Origin: Deltaproteobacteria bacterium
Lineage (GTDB): Bacteria > Acidobacteriota > Thermoanaerobaculia > Multivoradales > JAHZIX01
DNA: 64,000 nucleotides
Assembly: GCA_022601195.1 (NCBI GenBank)
Contig: JAHZIX010000035.1
Span: forward strand, 91,375 to 155,374
Direction of reading: 5' to 3'
The notes under the pieces: generated by a model
Databases searched by the model: none
What the model was told of the DNA's origin: nothing
Seen by the model: the letters and a program-made list of their open reading frames with translations, nothing else
Shown: positions 43,301 to 52,098 of the stretch, in pieces
Layout of the letters: each line of letters starts with the position of its first letter
Numbering within the stretch: position 1 is the stretch's first letter
Made by a program: the position numbers and the translations under genes

Positions 43301-46300
43301 GTGGGAGGTCGTCGTTCTCAATCGCTTCAGAGCTGGCAGCTCGGGGCCTATTCGCTGTTTCTACTTTTCCACTTCACCGCGGCCGGCCATTCACAAGAGA
43401 GTGAGGCCCAAGCCGGAGAGTCCGGAATTCGAGGTGTTGTCGTGGACGAGGTCGAGGTTGATTCCGCCCTAGAGAAGGCGGGAATCAGAACTGGAGACTC
43501 GTTCTACTCGTGGCAACGATTGGCAAGCCCTCCAGAAAATCCTGGGGCGACTCAGGGTGAGTTCAGATCTCCCTTCGATTGGGAATGGTTAGGTGTCGAA
43601 CAGGCCCCTAGGGGAATTGTAGAGCTGAAGGGAACAAGAGACGGCAAGGAGCTACTCGTGTCCGTAGGGAAAGGGATCTGGAAGACGAGGGTTCGGCCAC
43701 CCCTCGCTCATGAGCAATTGGTCCTCCTGGAAGCAGCAAAGCAAGAGCTAGAGAGTGGGGAGCCGGGGGCTGATGATAAGCACTGGACAGAGCTACTTCA
43801 AATCAGTACCGAGCCGGAAACTCGTATTTGGCTGCGTTGGCTTCGCGGACAGCTTCTTTGCAAGAAAGCTGACTGGGAGCGAGCGAGATCGGCGTTAAAC
43901 GACGTTGAGAGTTTGGTAAGAAGTGAAGAGGCTAGGTATGTGATTCTCAGAAGCCTCGCTAAGGTAGCCAGATGGGAGCGAAACTATGAGAAGGCGAGGG
44001 CTGCATTTCGGGCGCTCGAGCTACAGTGCGAAAAGTGGGGTACACCGACGCTCTGCCAAGCGGATGCTCTTACGAGGTTAGGGGATGTGAACTCTGATGC
44101 TGGTGATCTCCCTGAAGCGAGAGCGAACTACCAGAGATCGCTGGAGATCGGAACTCTCTTCGCACCAAAAGCCTGGTTCACGGTAAGACCCTTGAGAGGG
44201 TTGGCTATGGTCAGTATCTTTCAGGGAGAGCTGTTAAGAGCTGAGGAATTCCTTCTCGAGGCCAGAAACATCATCGAAGAGATGGCTCCCGAGAGCATTG
44301 CAGAAGCCCGTCTCCTTTATAGTCTTGGGTCGGTTGCTCTGAGCCGAGGCGAGTTGAACAAGGCCCAGAGTCGAAACGAAAAAGCAGTGAGGATCCTTGA
44401 GAAGAAAAGCCCTTTCAGCCATTGGAAAGCGCTAGCTCTCCTCGTCCTTTCGAGAGTTGCTCAGGATCGAGGGCACCTCGAGGCTGCCGCCGAACTGGTC
44501 TCAAGAGCTTCCGTAGTCTGGGCTGAACGATCCCGACCAGGCTTTACCGCCATGGCTGTGGAGAGCCATCGGGGGACCGTACTTGCAGATATGGGCGACT
44601 GGGAAGGTGGGCGCCGTGCTCTCGAGAAAGCCCTGAATATCGCCCGGCAGCTGTTTCCTGGAAGCCCCCGTGAAGCAGCCGGTTTTGGCAGACTTTCCCG
44701 GCTGGCTTTGAACCAGGGTGATACGGCTTCAGCGCGGGACTATCTGCTGCGAGCCCTCGAGGTACAGGAACGGACCGTTCCCGATAGTCTCGATATGGCT
44801 AGTACTTTCAATCTGCTGGGCATGCTCGATGTCGAACAAGGCAAGATTTCTAGCGGCAAGGCCTTTCATACAAAAGCTCTTGAGCTCCGACAGCACCTGG
44901 CCCCGAATAGCCTCAAGGAAGCCGAAAGCCTCGAGCAGCTCGGCAAGATCTCGCTCGAGCAGGGAAATTTCTTGGAAGCGGAGTCGTTGCAGAGAAAAGC
45001 CCATGGTCTCTATCAGTTGTTAGCACCCTATACGGAACTCGCGGCCGCAAGCTTTCACCAGTTGGGGAGAATCTCTCGCCAGCGCGGAGAGCCAGAGGCG
45101 GCTGCGGGCCACTTCCTGATAGCGATAGACATTCTTGACCGAGTTGGGCGTCGTATCGGGCATTCTCGATCTTCTCGCCTCGAGTTCCGATCTCGCAATA
45201 GCCGCTATTTCAAAGAGGCGATAAGCCTACTGGTCGATCAGGGCCGGGAAAGAGAGGCTTTTCATGTATTGGAGCGTTCGCGATCACGTACCTTTTTGGA
45301 GTTGTTGGCCGAGCGCGAGTTCGATTTCTCGGACCAGTTGCCTCCGGAAATCGAAGAATCTCGCAGCAAGCTGGCCATGGAGTTCGACCGAGCAATGGAA
45401 CGACTCCGCGATCCATCACTCAATGAAGATAAAGAGAGTTTCGACTCGACTCGGGAGAAGTTAAAAGAACTGAGACGAAGAGCTCAAGAGATCGAGGTGG
45501 AGATTCGGCGAACCAATCCGGGAATCGCTGACCTCCAATACCCGACACCTCTCGATTTTACCGCGACCCAAGGAACATTGGATCCCGGAACTGCACTCTT
45601 GGCATTCAGCTTAGGGAAAACCGAGAGTCATGTCTTCTTTATCGATGCGAAGAAGGGACTTCGAGTCCAGTCGTTGGAGGTTGGGGAAGAAGAGGTTCGC
45701 CTCAGAGTCGAAGAATTTCGGAAGGCCGTTAGTACCGCAAGAACCGTCGAAGGTTTTGGGTTCAAGCGTTTTCGTTGGGCGAGTAGTGTTCTTTTTGAGA
45801 CTCTTCTCGGTCCGGTCCATGAGTGGCTCTCTGAGGCCGAGAGGCTTCTGATTCTTCCTGATGGTGCTCTCTATACCTTGCCTTTTGCTGCCTTGGTTCG
45901 GGAATTCTCGGAACCTCAGGGGGGGACTTCTGAATGGCAGTACTTGGTCGAGTGGAAACCGTTGCATCAGATCAGTTCAGCCACGGTGTTTTCTCAGCTA
46001 AAGAAAATGAGGGAGCGAGTCTCACTGGGGAAGGAGGAGAATGGCTGGCCGTTCATCGCCGCCTTTGGCGATCCTTCATTTGGGAGTGAAACAGGAAACG
46101 AAGCAGAGGGTCGCGAGATCTCCGATTTCAGAGTAAGGAATGCGAATCACCGAGGATTCTTTGATTGGAGTCCTTTGCCGCACACTCGTCACGAGGTGAT
46201 CAGAATCGGTGAGATATTTCCCAATGTACAGACTTTCTTAGGAGAGGATGCCACTGAGGAGAGAGTCAAGTCTCTCGGTCCTCTGCCTCACATCATTCAC

Positions 46301-46777
46301 TTCGCGACTCATGCCTTCGTTGACGATACGATGCCCATGGCTTCGGCACTCGTTTTTTCGCTCCCGGAGGGCTTCCCGAAAGATCGAGAGAATGGTTTAC
46401 TCCAAATGTGGGAAATATTCGAGCAGGTTCGTTTGGATGCAGACCTAGTCGTTCTGTCCGCCTGCGAGACGGGCTTGGGAGAGATCCGCGGCGGGGAGGG
46501 GCTGATCGGGCTGACTCGTGCCTTCCAGTATGCTGGCGCCCGTTCGGTGCTGGCCTCTCTCTGGAGGGTGGAGGATCAGGCTACGGCAGAACTGATGATT
46601 CGCTTCTACAGTCACCTTCGTCTGGGCAGGAGCAAGGATGACGCTCTGCGGGCCGCGCAGATGGATTTCCTCCAAGGACTCATCAAAGTTGAGGATGAAG
46701 AAGGAGCCGTAATCGAGCGTGACTATTCGGCACCCTATTATTGGGCCGCTTTCCAACTTTATGGGGACTGGATGTAG
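43301..46777 (+). CDS. Secreted PDZ-TPR-CHAT protein (caspase-like peptidase), copy 1
   Basis: An 1158-residue protein. It has an N-terminal signal or anchor (AYSLFLLFHFTAAGHSQ) and a PDZ-like segment (GVVVDEVEVDSALEKAGIRT, then EQAPRGIVELKG). A long tract of TPR repeats covers about 130-640 (for example SLEQLGKISLEQGNFLEAES), then a coiled linker. The C-terminal CHAT domain holds the clan CD His/Cys pair in HFATHAF (His near 1004) and SACETGLG (Cys near 1055), and ends YYWAAFQLYGDW. CHAT domains are caspase/separase-fold proteases, often activated through their repeat domains. The start is GTG at 43,301, with AGGAGGGG about 11 nt upstream. It converges on the kinase gene. Paralogous to the larger gene at 57,566-61,900. 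Confidence 0.92.
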   Translation: MGGRRSQSLQSWQLGAYSLFLLFHFTAAGHSQESEAQAGESGIRGVVVDEVEVDSALEKAGIRTGDSFYSWQRLASPPENPGATQGEFRSPFDWEWLGVEQAPRGIVELKGTRDGKELLVSVGKGIWKTRVRPPLAHEQLVLLEAAKQELESGEPGADDKHWTELLQISTEPETRIWLRWLRGQLLCKKADWERARSALNDVESLVRSEEARYVILRSLAKVARWERNYEKARAAFRALELQCEKWGTPTLCQADALTRLGDVNSDAGDLPEARANYQRSLEIGTLFAPKAWFTVRPLRGLAMVSIFQGELLRAEEFLLEARNIIEEMAPESIAEARLLYSLGSVALSRGELNKAQSRNEKAVRILEKKSPFSHWKALALLVLSRVAQDRGHLEAAAELVSRASVVWAERSRPGFTAMAVESHRGTVLADMGDWEGGRRALEKALNIARQLFPGSPREAAGFGRLSRLALNQGDTASARDYLLRALEVQERTVPDSLDMASTFNLLGMLDVEQGKISSGKAFHTKALELRQHLAPNSLKEAESLEQLGKISLEQGNFLEAESLQRKAHGLYQLLAPYTELAAASFHQLGRISRQRGEPEAAAGHFLIAIDILDRVGRRIGHSRSSRLEFRSRNSRYFKEAISLLVDQGREREAFHVLERSRSRTFLELLAEREFDFSDQLPPEIEESRSKLAMEFDRAMERLRDPSLNEDKESFDSTREKLKELRRRAQEIEVEIRRTNPGIADLQYPTPLDFTATQGTLDPGTALLAFSLGKTESHVFFIDAKKGLRVQSLEVGEEEVRLRVEEFRKAVSTARTVEGFGFKRFRWASSVLFETLLGPVHEWLSEAERLLILPDGALYTLPFAALVREFSEPQGGTSEWQYLVEWKPLHQISSATVFSQLKKMRERVSLGKEENGWPFIAAFGDPSFGSETGNEAEGREISDFRVRNANHRGFFDWSPLPHTRHEVIRIGEIFPNVQTFLGEDATEERVKSLGPLPHIIHFATHAFVDDTMPMASALVFSLPEGFPKDRENGLLQMWEIFEQVRLDADLVVLSACETGLGEIRGGEGLIGLTRAFQYAGARSVLASLWRVEDQATAELMIRFYSHLRLGRSKDDALRAAQMDFLQGLIKVEDEEGAVIERDYSAPYYWAAFQLYGDWM

Positions 46778-46881
46778 CTCGGGGCGAGACCGGCAAAGAT
46801 ATCCCAATTCATTGTGTGCGGGCTTGAGTAGAGGGACCCTAAGGTGGAGTCTCCTGGCGAGCTCCTTGACTCCAGAGGAGC

Positions 46882-49323
46882 TCACTGAGTTGCGTTTGGG
46901 ATGGCTGACGACTCACTAAGGCGAGGCTTCATGCCCCTTTCTATTCCCAAACTAGCCTCTGCAAGAATTTGTCGTAAAGCAGCCATTCGCATGTGCTGAG
47001 TTGGAAACCTCTCCTCGAGAAGTTGCAGAGCCGCGCTGGCGAGTTCTTCTGCTAGCCCGTACCTTCCCTGACGGCTTCTAAGTATCGAAAGCTCTGTTAG
47101 GGCTTGAGCTGTCTGCAGGCTTCTGCTGCTTTTCTGGGTCTGAAATACCTGTAGGGCTTTTTCCAGGAGAGATTCTGCTCGATCCAGATCTCCGAGGATC
47201 CTTGCGCAGGATCCGCTGGCTAGGAGTGCCTTGGCTATCTCAGGGCTAGTTGGCTCGGGATACAACGACTCGCGAAGCTCGAGACTTTGCTGAATGACCT
47301 GCTCTGCCTCCTCGAGGCGACCGAGGTCGCGCAGAGCCAGGCCCAGGCCCAGCAGCACCTTGGACATTCCCCGTGAAGAGTCATCACCAATGGACCGCCG
47401 GATAGCGATCGATTCCAAAAGGTACGGCTCGCTCTTGGCTGGCTCACTATTCTCTCGATAAGCATTGCCGAGGCCGTTGAGAATGGCTGCGGTCGTCGCC
47501 TGAGCTCTCCTGGTTCGAATCGCGCTGCTGATGGTTCGTGCCTCTTCATAGAGGCTAATGGCTTGAGAAAGATCCCCCCGGGTCATGTGGACACCAGCGG
47601 TGTTGCTGAGGTCCTGTGCGACCTCGAGGCTCTCCCCTCCATAGCGGTGACGGTTGGTTTCGAGAACCCAATTTAGGTGCTGGAGGGCAGAGTCATAGCG
47701 GCCCAGTTCGAGCAGAGTCAGGGCGAGATTGCTCCTGTTGATGACGGTCTCTGGGTGAGTCGGTGGAAGGATCTCGCCCTGGATCCGAAGGGCATGCTCC
47801 TGAGCAGATAATGCGCTCACGGGGTACCCCAGCTTCCTCGAGGCGCTGCCAAGTTTACCGAGGAGTCCGGCTCGGGCAGCGGGACTTCCCGGAAGACTTC
47901 TCAAAAGGGCAGCTTCGGTGGCTGCCAAGAAGTAGTCGGTGGTGACTTCTTGCTGAGGTCGGTAGTCTGGGTCCAATCCCTCCAGCAGATTCTGGACCAG
48001 ATGCTCCATATCCTCCTTGGCTGCATCCGCTTGTAGTTTTTCGATCCGGAGAGAGCTGAGGCCGAAGATGGCGACCAAGGCAACTATCCCAGCAGCGACT
48101 CTTCCGGGGTTCCGTTGGAGAAACTTCTTTACCCGATAGGGAATAGAGGCGCTTTGAAGGGAGATGGGTTTGCCTTCTATTAATAGGCGAAGATCCTCCC
48201 CGAGTTGGAAGGCAGAGCCATAGCGTTCCTCTATCCTTTCTGCGCAGGCCTTGGAGACAATTTCATTCAGCTCTCTCCGCTCGCTCCAGAGGGCCATTCT
48301 GGGCCCTCGTACTGGCCGTGAAATCGAGATTTGGGGCCGTTGTGAGCTCGTTTGGCTAGCCAGGAAGTCTCTGGTTGGAAGGGGAGGGTAGGCAGTTTCT
48401 TGAGATGTTGGGTTTTCTGGAACCTGGCGGTTGACGCCGGCGAGCTCTTGGAGCAGGAGGCCTAGGGAATATACGTCGCTGGCAGTGGATGCCAGAGCTC
48501 CTTCTAGGACCTCCGGGGCAGAATATTCGGGAGTAAAACAGGATTCGGAAAAGCGCTGTGTAATCGGATCGCTACCAGGGGCCAGGAGCTTGGCGATGCC
48601 AAAGTCGAGGAGCTTCGGTTCGCCATCAGCGGTCACCAGGATATTCGTTGGTTTGATGTCGCGATGAAGGACGAGTTGCTGGTGAGCATACTGAACGGCG
48701 GAGCAAACTTTTCGGAAAAGAATGAGTCGCTCGGTCAGGCTGAGGGAATTCTCTCGGCAGTATTGGTGGATAGGAACTCCTGCCACGTACTCCATGACGA
48801 AATAGGGACGGCCATTCTGGTCAGAATCTCCATGGAAAAAGCGAGAGATGTTGGGGTGATCGAGCTTAGCGAGGATCTTTCGCTCGAATCGAAATCGAGT
48901 GAGGATCGATTCGCTCTCATCGTTTGATCTCAATCTCTTTAAGGCAACTTCACGCTCGAATCCTGCGCCTGTTTGCAGTGCTAGAAAGACCTCTCCCATG
49001 CCACCTTGGCCGAGTCTTCTTAAGATTCGATATGGCCCAATAGTGGATGGAAGATCTTCTTTCTCGCGATGGTCTTGTCCTGTTGTCACTACGGCCGTTG
49101 CTTGGACTACCGGATCAGCTGGTTCTGCATGATTGAGCAGTGAGATGACTTCTAACCGGAGTCTGTGGTGGCGACCGCAGAGATCTCCGATCAGCCCTTC
49201 CCAGTGTTCTTGTGGATGCTCGAGAACGGTGGTGAGAATGTGTCGAGCTTGGTGAAAGAGTTCCTGCTCCTCGGTGCGGTCCAAAATCTTTTCGACCTTC
49301 TCGAGATTCGTTTCCTCGTTCAT
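46882..49323 (-). CDS. Ser/Thr protein kinase with TPR sensor tail
   Basis: An 813-residue, one-pass membrane kinase. A short N-terminal helical region is followed by a complete Hanks-type kinase: glycine loop GQGGMGEVFLA near 101, VALKRL, HRDIKPTNILV near 222, DFGIAKLL near 240 and YSAPEVLEG. A TM segment (VAAGIVALVAIFGLSSL) lies near 413, and the part after it has TPR-like repeats of about 42 residues (ALTLLELGRYDSALQHLNWV). The TPR region should be outside the membrane and sense a protein partner. The ATG at 49,323 is preferred over a TTG four codons upstream, which lies in a GGGGGTGG ribosome site. Kinases of this type often accompany ECF sigma factors of the kind found at 51,098. Confidence 0.93.
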   Translation of the reverse strand: MNEETNLEKVEKILDRTEEQELFHQARHILTTVLEHPQEHWEGLIGDLCGRHHRLRLEVISLLNHAEPADPVVQATAVVTTGQDHREKEDLPSTIGPYRILRRLGQGGMGEVFLALQTGAGFEREVALKRLRSNDESESILTRFRFERKILAKLDHPNISRFFHGDSDQNGRPYFVMEYVAGVPIHQYCRENSLSLTERLILFRKVCSAVQYAHQQLVLHRDIKPTNILVTADGEPKLLDFGIAKLLAPGSDPITQRFSESCFTPEYSAPEVLEGALASTASDVYSLGLLLQELAGVNRQVPENPTSQETAYPPLPTRDFLASQTSSQRPQISISRPVRGPRMALWSERRELNEIVSKACAERIEERYGSAFQLGEDLRLLIEGKPISLQSASIPYRVKKFLQRNPGRVAAGIVALVAIFGLSSLRIEKLQADAAKEDMEHLVQNLLEGLDPDYRPQQEVTTDYFLAATEAALLRSLPGSPAARAGLLGKLGSASRKLGYPVSALSAQEHALRIQGEILPPTHPETVINRSNLALTLLELGRYDSALQHLNWVLETNRHRYGGESLEVAQDLSNTAGVHMTRGDLSQAISLYEEARTISSAIRTRRAQATTAAILNGLGNAYRENSEPAKSEPYLLESIAIRRSIGDDSSRGMSKVLLGLGLALRDLGRLEEAEQVIQQSLELRESLYPEPTSPEIAKALLASGSCARILGDLDRAESLLEKALQVFQTQKSSRSLQTAQALTELSILRSRQGRYGLAEELASAALQLLEERFPTQHMRMAALRQILAEASLGIERGMKPRLSESSAIPNATQ

Positions 49324-49985
49324 TTCCACCCCCAACCTGTTCTGTCCCTTAAACAGTCCATGGTGCTGCTCTTTCTAGTTCTAAAAGGGGGCCCTGTGGC
49401 GATCCATCGTAGAGGGAACCTCGATAGTGCTAGCAGTTTCCCCCGGCTTTCTGCTTGCCTCCTTCGCGAGATGCCTCGTTCTCATTTTCGAAGAGCTCTC
49501 TCCATGAGCTACTGAGAGAGCCGCTGTGGAGCTTGCCTGATCTCCGATAATGAGAACTCGCTCATGTCCGTAGATTCTATCACGCAGTATTGTCGTTCTG
49601 GGGCTACCGACTTCGAATGTTTTCTGGTTCAGGTAGTCACGCTGAGGAGGTTGTTTTTGGCCGAAGCAGAGGTATGGCAGAGAGGTGATCGGTATAGAAC
49701 CTTTTTAGGGTGAACTCTTGAAGTGCGGTGAAATGGAAGATTTCTTTTCTTTTCAACGTCCAAAACCCTAGAGAGGTCGATTAGTAGATAGAAATGCTCG
49801 CAGCAGTCGTTGGATTGTCGCAAGCAGATCACGCGTGATTTCGATAGATGTTGCAGTGGCTCCCTTCTGGCGCGATTTGTGAAGGGGACCGTAGGACCGG
49901 GTTTGGTCCGTATTCTCTGGTTCTCGTTGAGAAATGAGAAGTACGGAAATGGACTGGTTATCTATATCTGTTATCGGGAGAAATC
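49324..49985. other. Divergent intergenic region
   Basis: About 660 bases, noticeably less GC-rich than its surroundings. It separates the kinase from a plus-strand secreted protein, so it must hold two promoters. I see no credible gene, RNA or repeat. CGGGAG at 49,976-49,981 is the ribosome site of the next gene. Confidence 0.5.
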
Positions 49986-50993
49986 ATGAAATTTCGATCC
50001 ACTTATTTAGAATTTTCTTTCAGCAAAGTCTCTGCTTTCCTTTCTGTTGTTCTCTTCCTCGTTCTTCTTTCGACGAGTCAGCCATGCTCTGGCCTCGAGG
50101 AGGTAGCACAGATCTTACCTGGCAGCCCTACCGGAGTTTCGGTAGCTCTTCGAAAGGCTCGGTCTGAGGCGGAATTCGACGGGGAGAGTGACAATCCTTT
50201 CCCTGGGGATAAGGAGACCTGGGAACCCAACATCGACCATGAACAGGATCGCTTCGTCGCCACGGCTAGACACTCCGAAGTGGGGGAGAGGAAGTCCTGT
50301 GAGATCGGGCTAGGAACCGCCAGGACAATCGAAATTCGGGACGCATCTTTGGTTCAAGAAGATGTGTTCTGCTTTCGACTGGGAGTTCACAGGACCGTCG
50401 TTATCGAGACCGCAGGGTTTGGGCCGGTCAGTGGGGATCTTTTTGTGGGCTTCCCGGCCTTGCCAGTAGTGTCAGTGGTTCCTACGCCTGGAGGAGATCT
50501 GCGGTTGGTGAAAACCTTGGCGCCAGGAGACTATGCCCTGGTACTCCGAGCCCAAGGGATTCTCCAAGATTTCTACGGTCTGAGATTGTCTCTACTGGAT
50601 TTCGATCTCGGCAAGTCTCTGGAGAGTAGTTTGTGGAGTCGGGAGGATGATTACGGGGACCATTGTCAGGTCGCCGGTGAGCTAGATGATGGGACCGCTT
50701 CCGGTGTTCTTGGTAGCTACGATGTCGACGCCTTCAGCTGGTGGATGCCCTTTTCCGGAGAGCTTCAGTTGGACCTCCATGGCCTGGAAGGCGGGCATGT
50801 CGAGGTCCTAAACCAAGCCTGCCGCACTATTGCCTCGATCTCGGGTTTGTCGTGGCAGCTCGGTGCCTCGATCCCTCGTTTGCCCGCGGGTCGCTATTTT
50901 CTCTACGTCAGCGGTGGAGGCAGGGTTGGCGGCTCTTACCGGCTGGAACTTTGGCCGCAGGTGAACCGGTCCTACTCTTTTGGGAGTAGCTAG
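49986..50993 (+). CDS. Secreted protein of unknown function with beta-sandwich-like domains
   Basis: Not recognised by name. 335 residues with a clear signal peptide (VSAFLSVVLFLVLLSTSQPCSG). The mature part looks like two PPC-type beta-sandwich domains: the first around RTIEIRDASLVQEDVFCFRL...TLAPGDYALVLRAQG, the second around GVLGSYDVDAFSWWMPFSGE...PRLPAGRYFLYVSG, with the D-x-D-x-F and PxGxYxLxVxG patterns of such domains. It holds several Cys. The ATG has CGGGAG 4-9 nt upstream. It lies 104 nt before the ECF sigma factor on the same strand. A role in binding at the cell surface is only a guess. Confidence 0.8.
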   Translation: MKFRSTYLEFSFSKVSAFLSVVLFLVLLSTSQPCSGLEEVAQILPGSPTGVSVALRKARSEAEFDGESDNPFPGDKETWEPNIDHEQDRFVATARHSEVGERKSCEIGLGTARTIEIRDASLVQEDVFCFRLGVHRTVVIETAGFGPVSGDLFVGFPALPVVSVVPTPGGDLRLVKTLAPGDYALVLRAQGILQDFYGLRLSLLDFDLGKSLESSLWSREDDYGDHCQVAGELDDGTASGVLGSYDVDAFSWWMPFSGELQLDLHGLEGGHVEVLNQACRTIASISGLSWQLGASIPRLPAGRYFLYVSGGGRVGGSYRLELWPQVNRSYSFGSS

Positions 50994-51097
50994 GTAGAGC
51001 AGCCCAGGCCGGGATCTCGAGTTCCTGGTCTGGGCGCTTCCTTGAGGCTCGAGAAACTAGATGAGCTGTTCAGGACCGGTGTGTCGCGTTTAGAATT

Positions 51098-51664
51098 ATG
51101 AGGATGTCGAAGCTGCCGGACAATATCGAAAAGCTCCTGCAAGCCTGGAGCAGAGGCGATCAGAATGCTCTCAGTGACCTGATGCCTTTGGTGTGGGATG
51201 ACTTGCACAGAATGGCCCGTCGCTATATGCAATGGGAGCAAGGTGTAACCTTGCAAACGACCGCGTTGGTCAATGAGGTCTTTCTCAGATTTCATGACAT
51301 TCGCAGGGCTGACTGGAAGAATCCGAAGCAATTTCTCGGGTTTGCCGCCCAAACCATGCGGCGAATCCTCGTGGATCACGCCAAGACTCAGAAGAGAGAA
51401 AAAAGGAATTGTGGAATACGGCCCATTCCCCTCTACGGGCTGGAGATTGCCGATCATACGGATGAGGAGCTGTGCGACCTGGATGCAGCTCTCACGTCGC
51501 TGGCCGAGATCGCTCCACGCCAGGCCCGGGTGATCGACTTGCGCTATTTCGCGGGCTTCTCTGTGGAGGAGACCGCTGGGGTACTGCAGATTTCCAAGGC
51601 GACCGTGAAGAGAGACTGGACGGTCGCACGGATGTGGCTTCAGAGAGAGCTCGCTCGAACGTAG
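51098..51664 (+). CDS. ECF-type RNA polymerase sigma factor (TIGR02999-like)
   Basis: A 188-residue sigma factor. Region 2 is seen in LVWDDLHRMARRYMQWE, LVNEVFLRFHD and FLGFAAQTMRRILVDHAKTQ; region 4 in IAPRQARVIDLRYFAGFSVE and the helix-turn-helix VLQISKATVKRDWTVARMWL. The LVNEVFLRF / MRRILVDHA signatures fit the TIGR02999 subfamily, abundant in Acidobacteriota and Planctomycetota. Members are usually not paired with a classical anti-sigma factor, and none is adjacent here; a kinase-based input is known or suspected for such groups. Two ATGs lie six bases apart and neither has a good ribosome site. Confidence 0.93.
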   Translation: MRMSKLPDNIEKLLQAWSRGDQNALSDLMPLVWDDLHRMARRYMQWEQGVTLQTTALVNEVFLRFHDIRRADWKNPKQFLGFAAQTMRRILVDHAKTQKREKRNCGIRPIPLYGLEIADHTDEELCDLDAALTSLAEIAPRQARVIDLRYFAGFSVEETAGVLQISKATVKRDWTVARMWLQRELART

Positions 51665-52098
51665 GTTTCGAATTCTGCTGGAACCTCAAAAGCCAAGGCC
51701 AAGGTCCTAGGGGCGCCGGTGGCGTCGTCCAAAAGCAGCCCGGCACTCAGCAGGGCTAGCCGTTCTCTCTCTCCAACTTTCTGCTGCGTCGTTCACTTCG
51801 ATTCCTTCCTCGACGTACCGACAGTATGCCTGCATTGGCCTCTCAGGGATCTCCTTGGATCTTCAGGTATCTACACGGCTCGCGACGAATCCGGTGAGAA
51901 GGAACGGCTAGAGACGCCCTCTTTCGATCTCTCCCCCTTCCTCTGCACCCGAGATAGAAGATCATGGAAATCAGAAGTCCGTCCGGGTCATTTCCTTCGG
52001 TGCTAAACAGGCCGAATCGTGCCACAACCGACCTGAGCTCTCTTATCTCACCAACGTGACAACCTGGAAGGGCACCGGGAGATCTAACTTTCCACTTT
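51665..52098. other. Intergenic between convergent genes
   Basis: 434 bases downstream of both the sigma factor and the minus-strand membrane protein. No gene, RNA or T-tailed hairpin was found. Confidence 0.5.
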
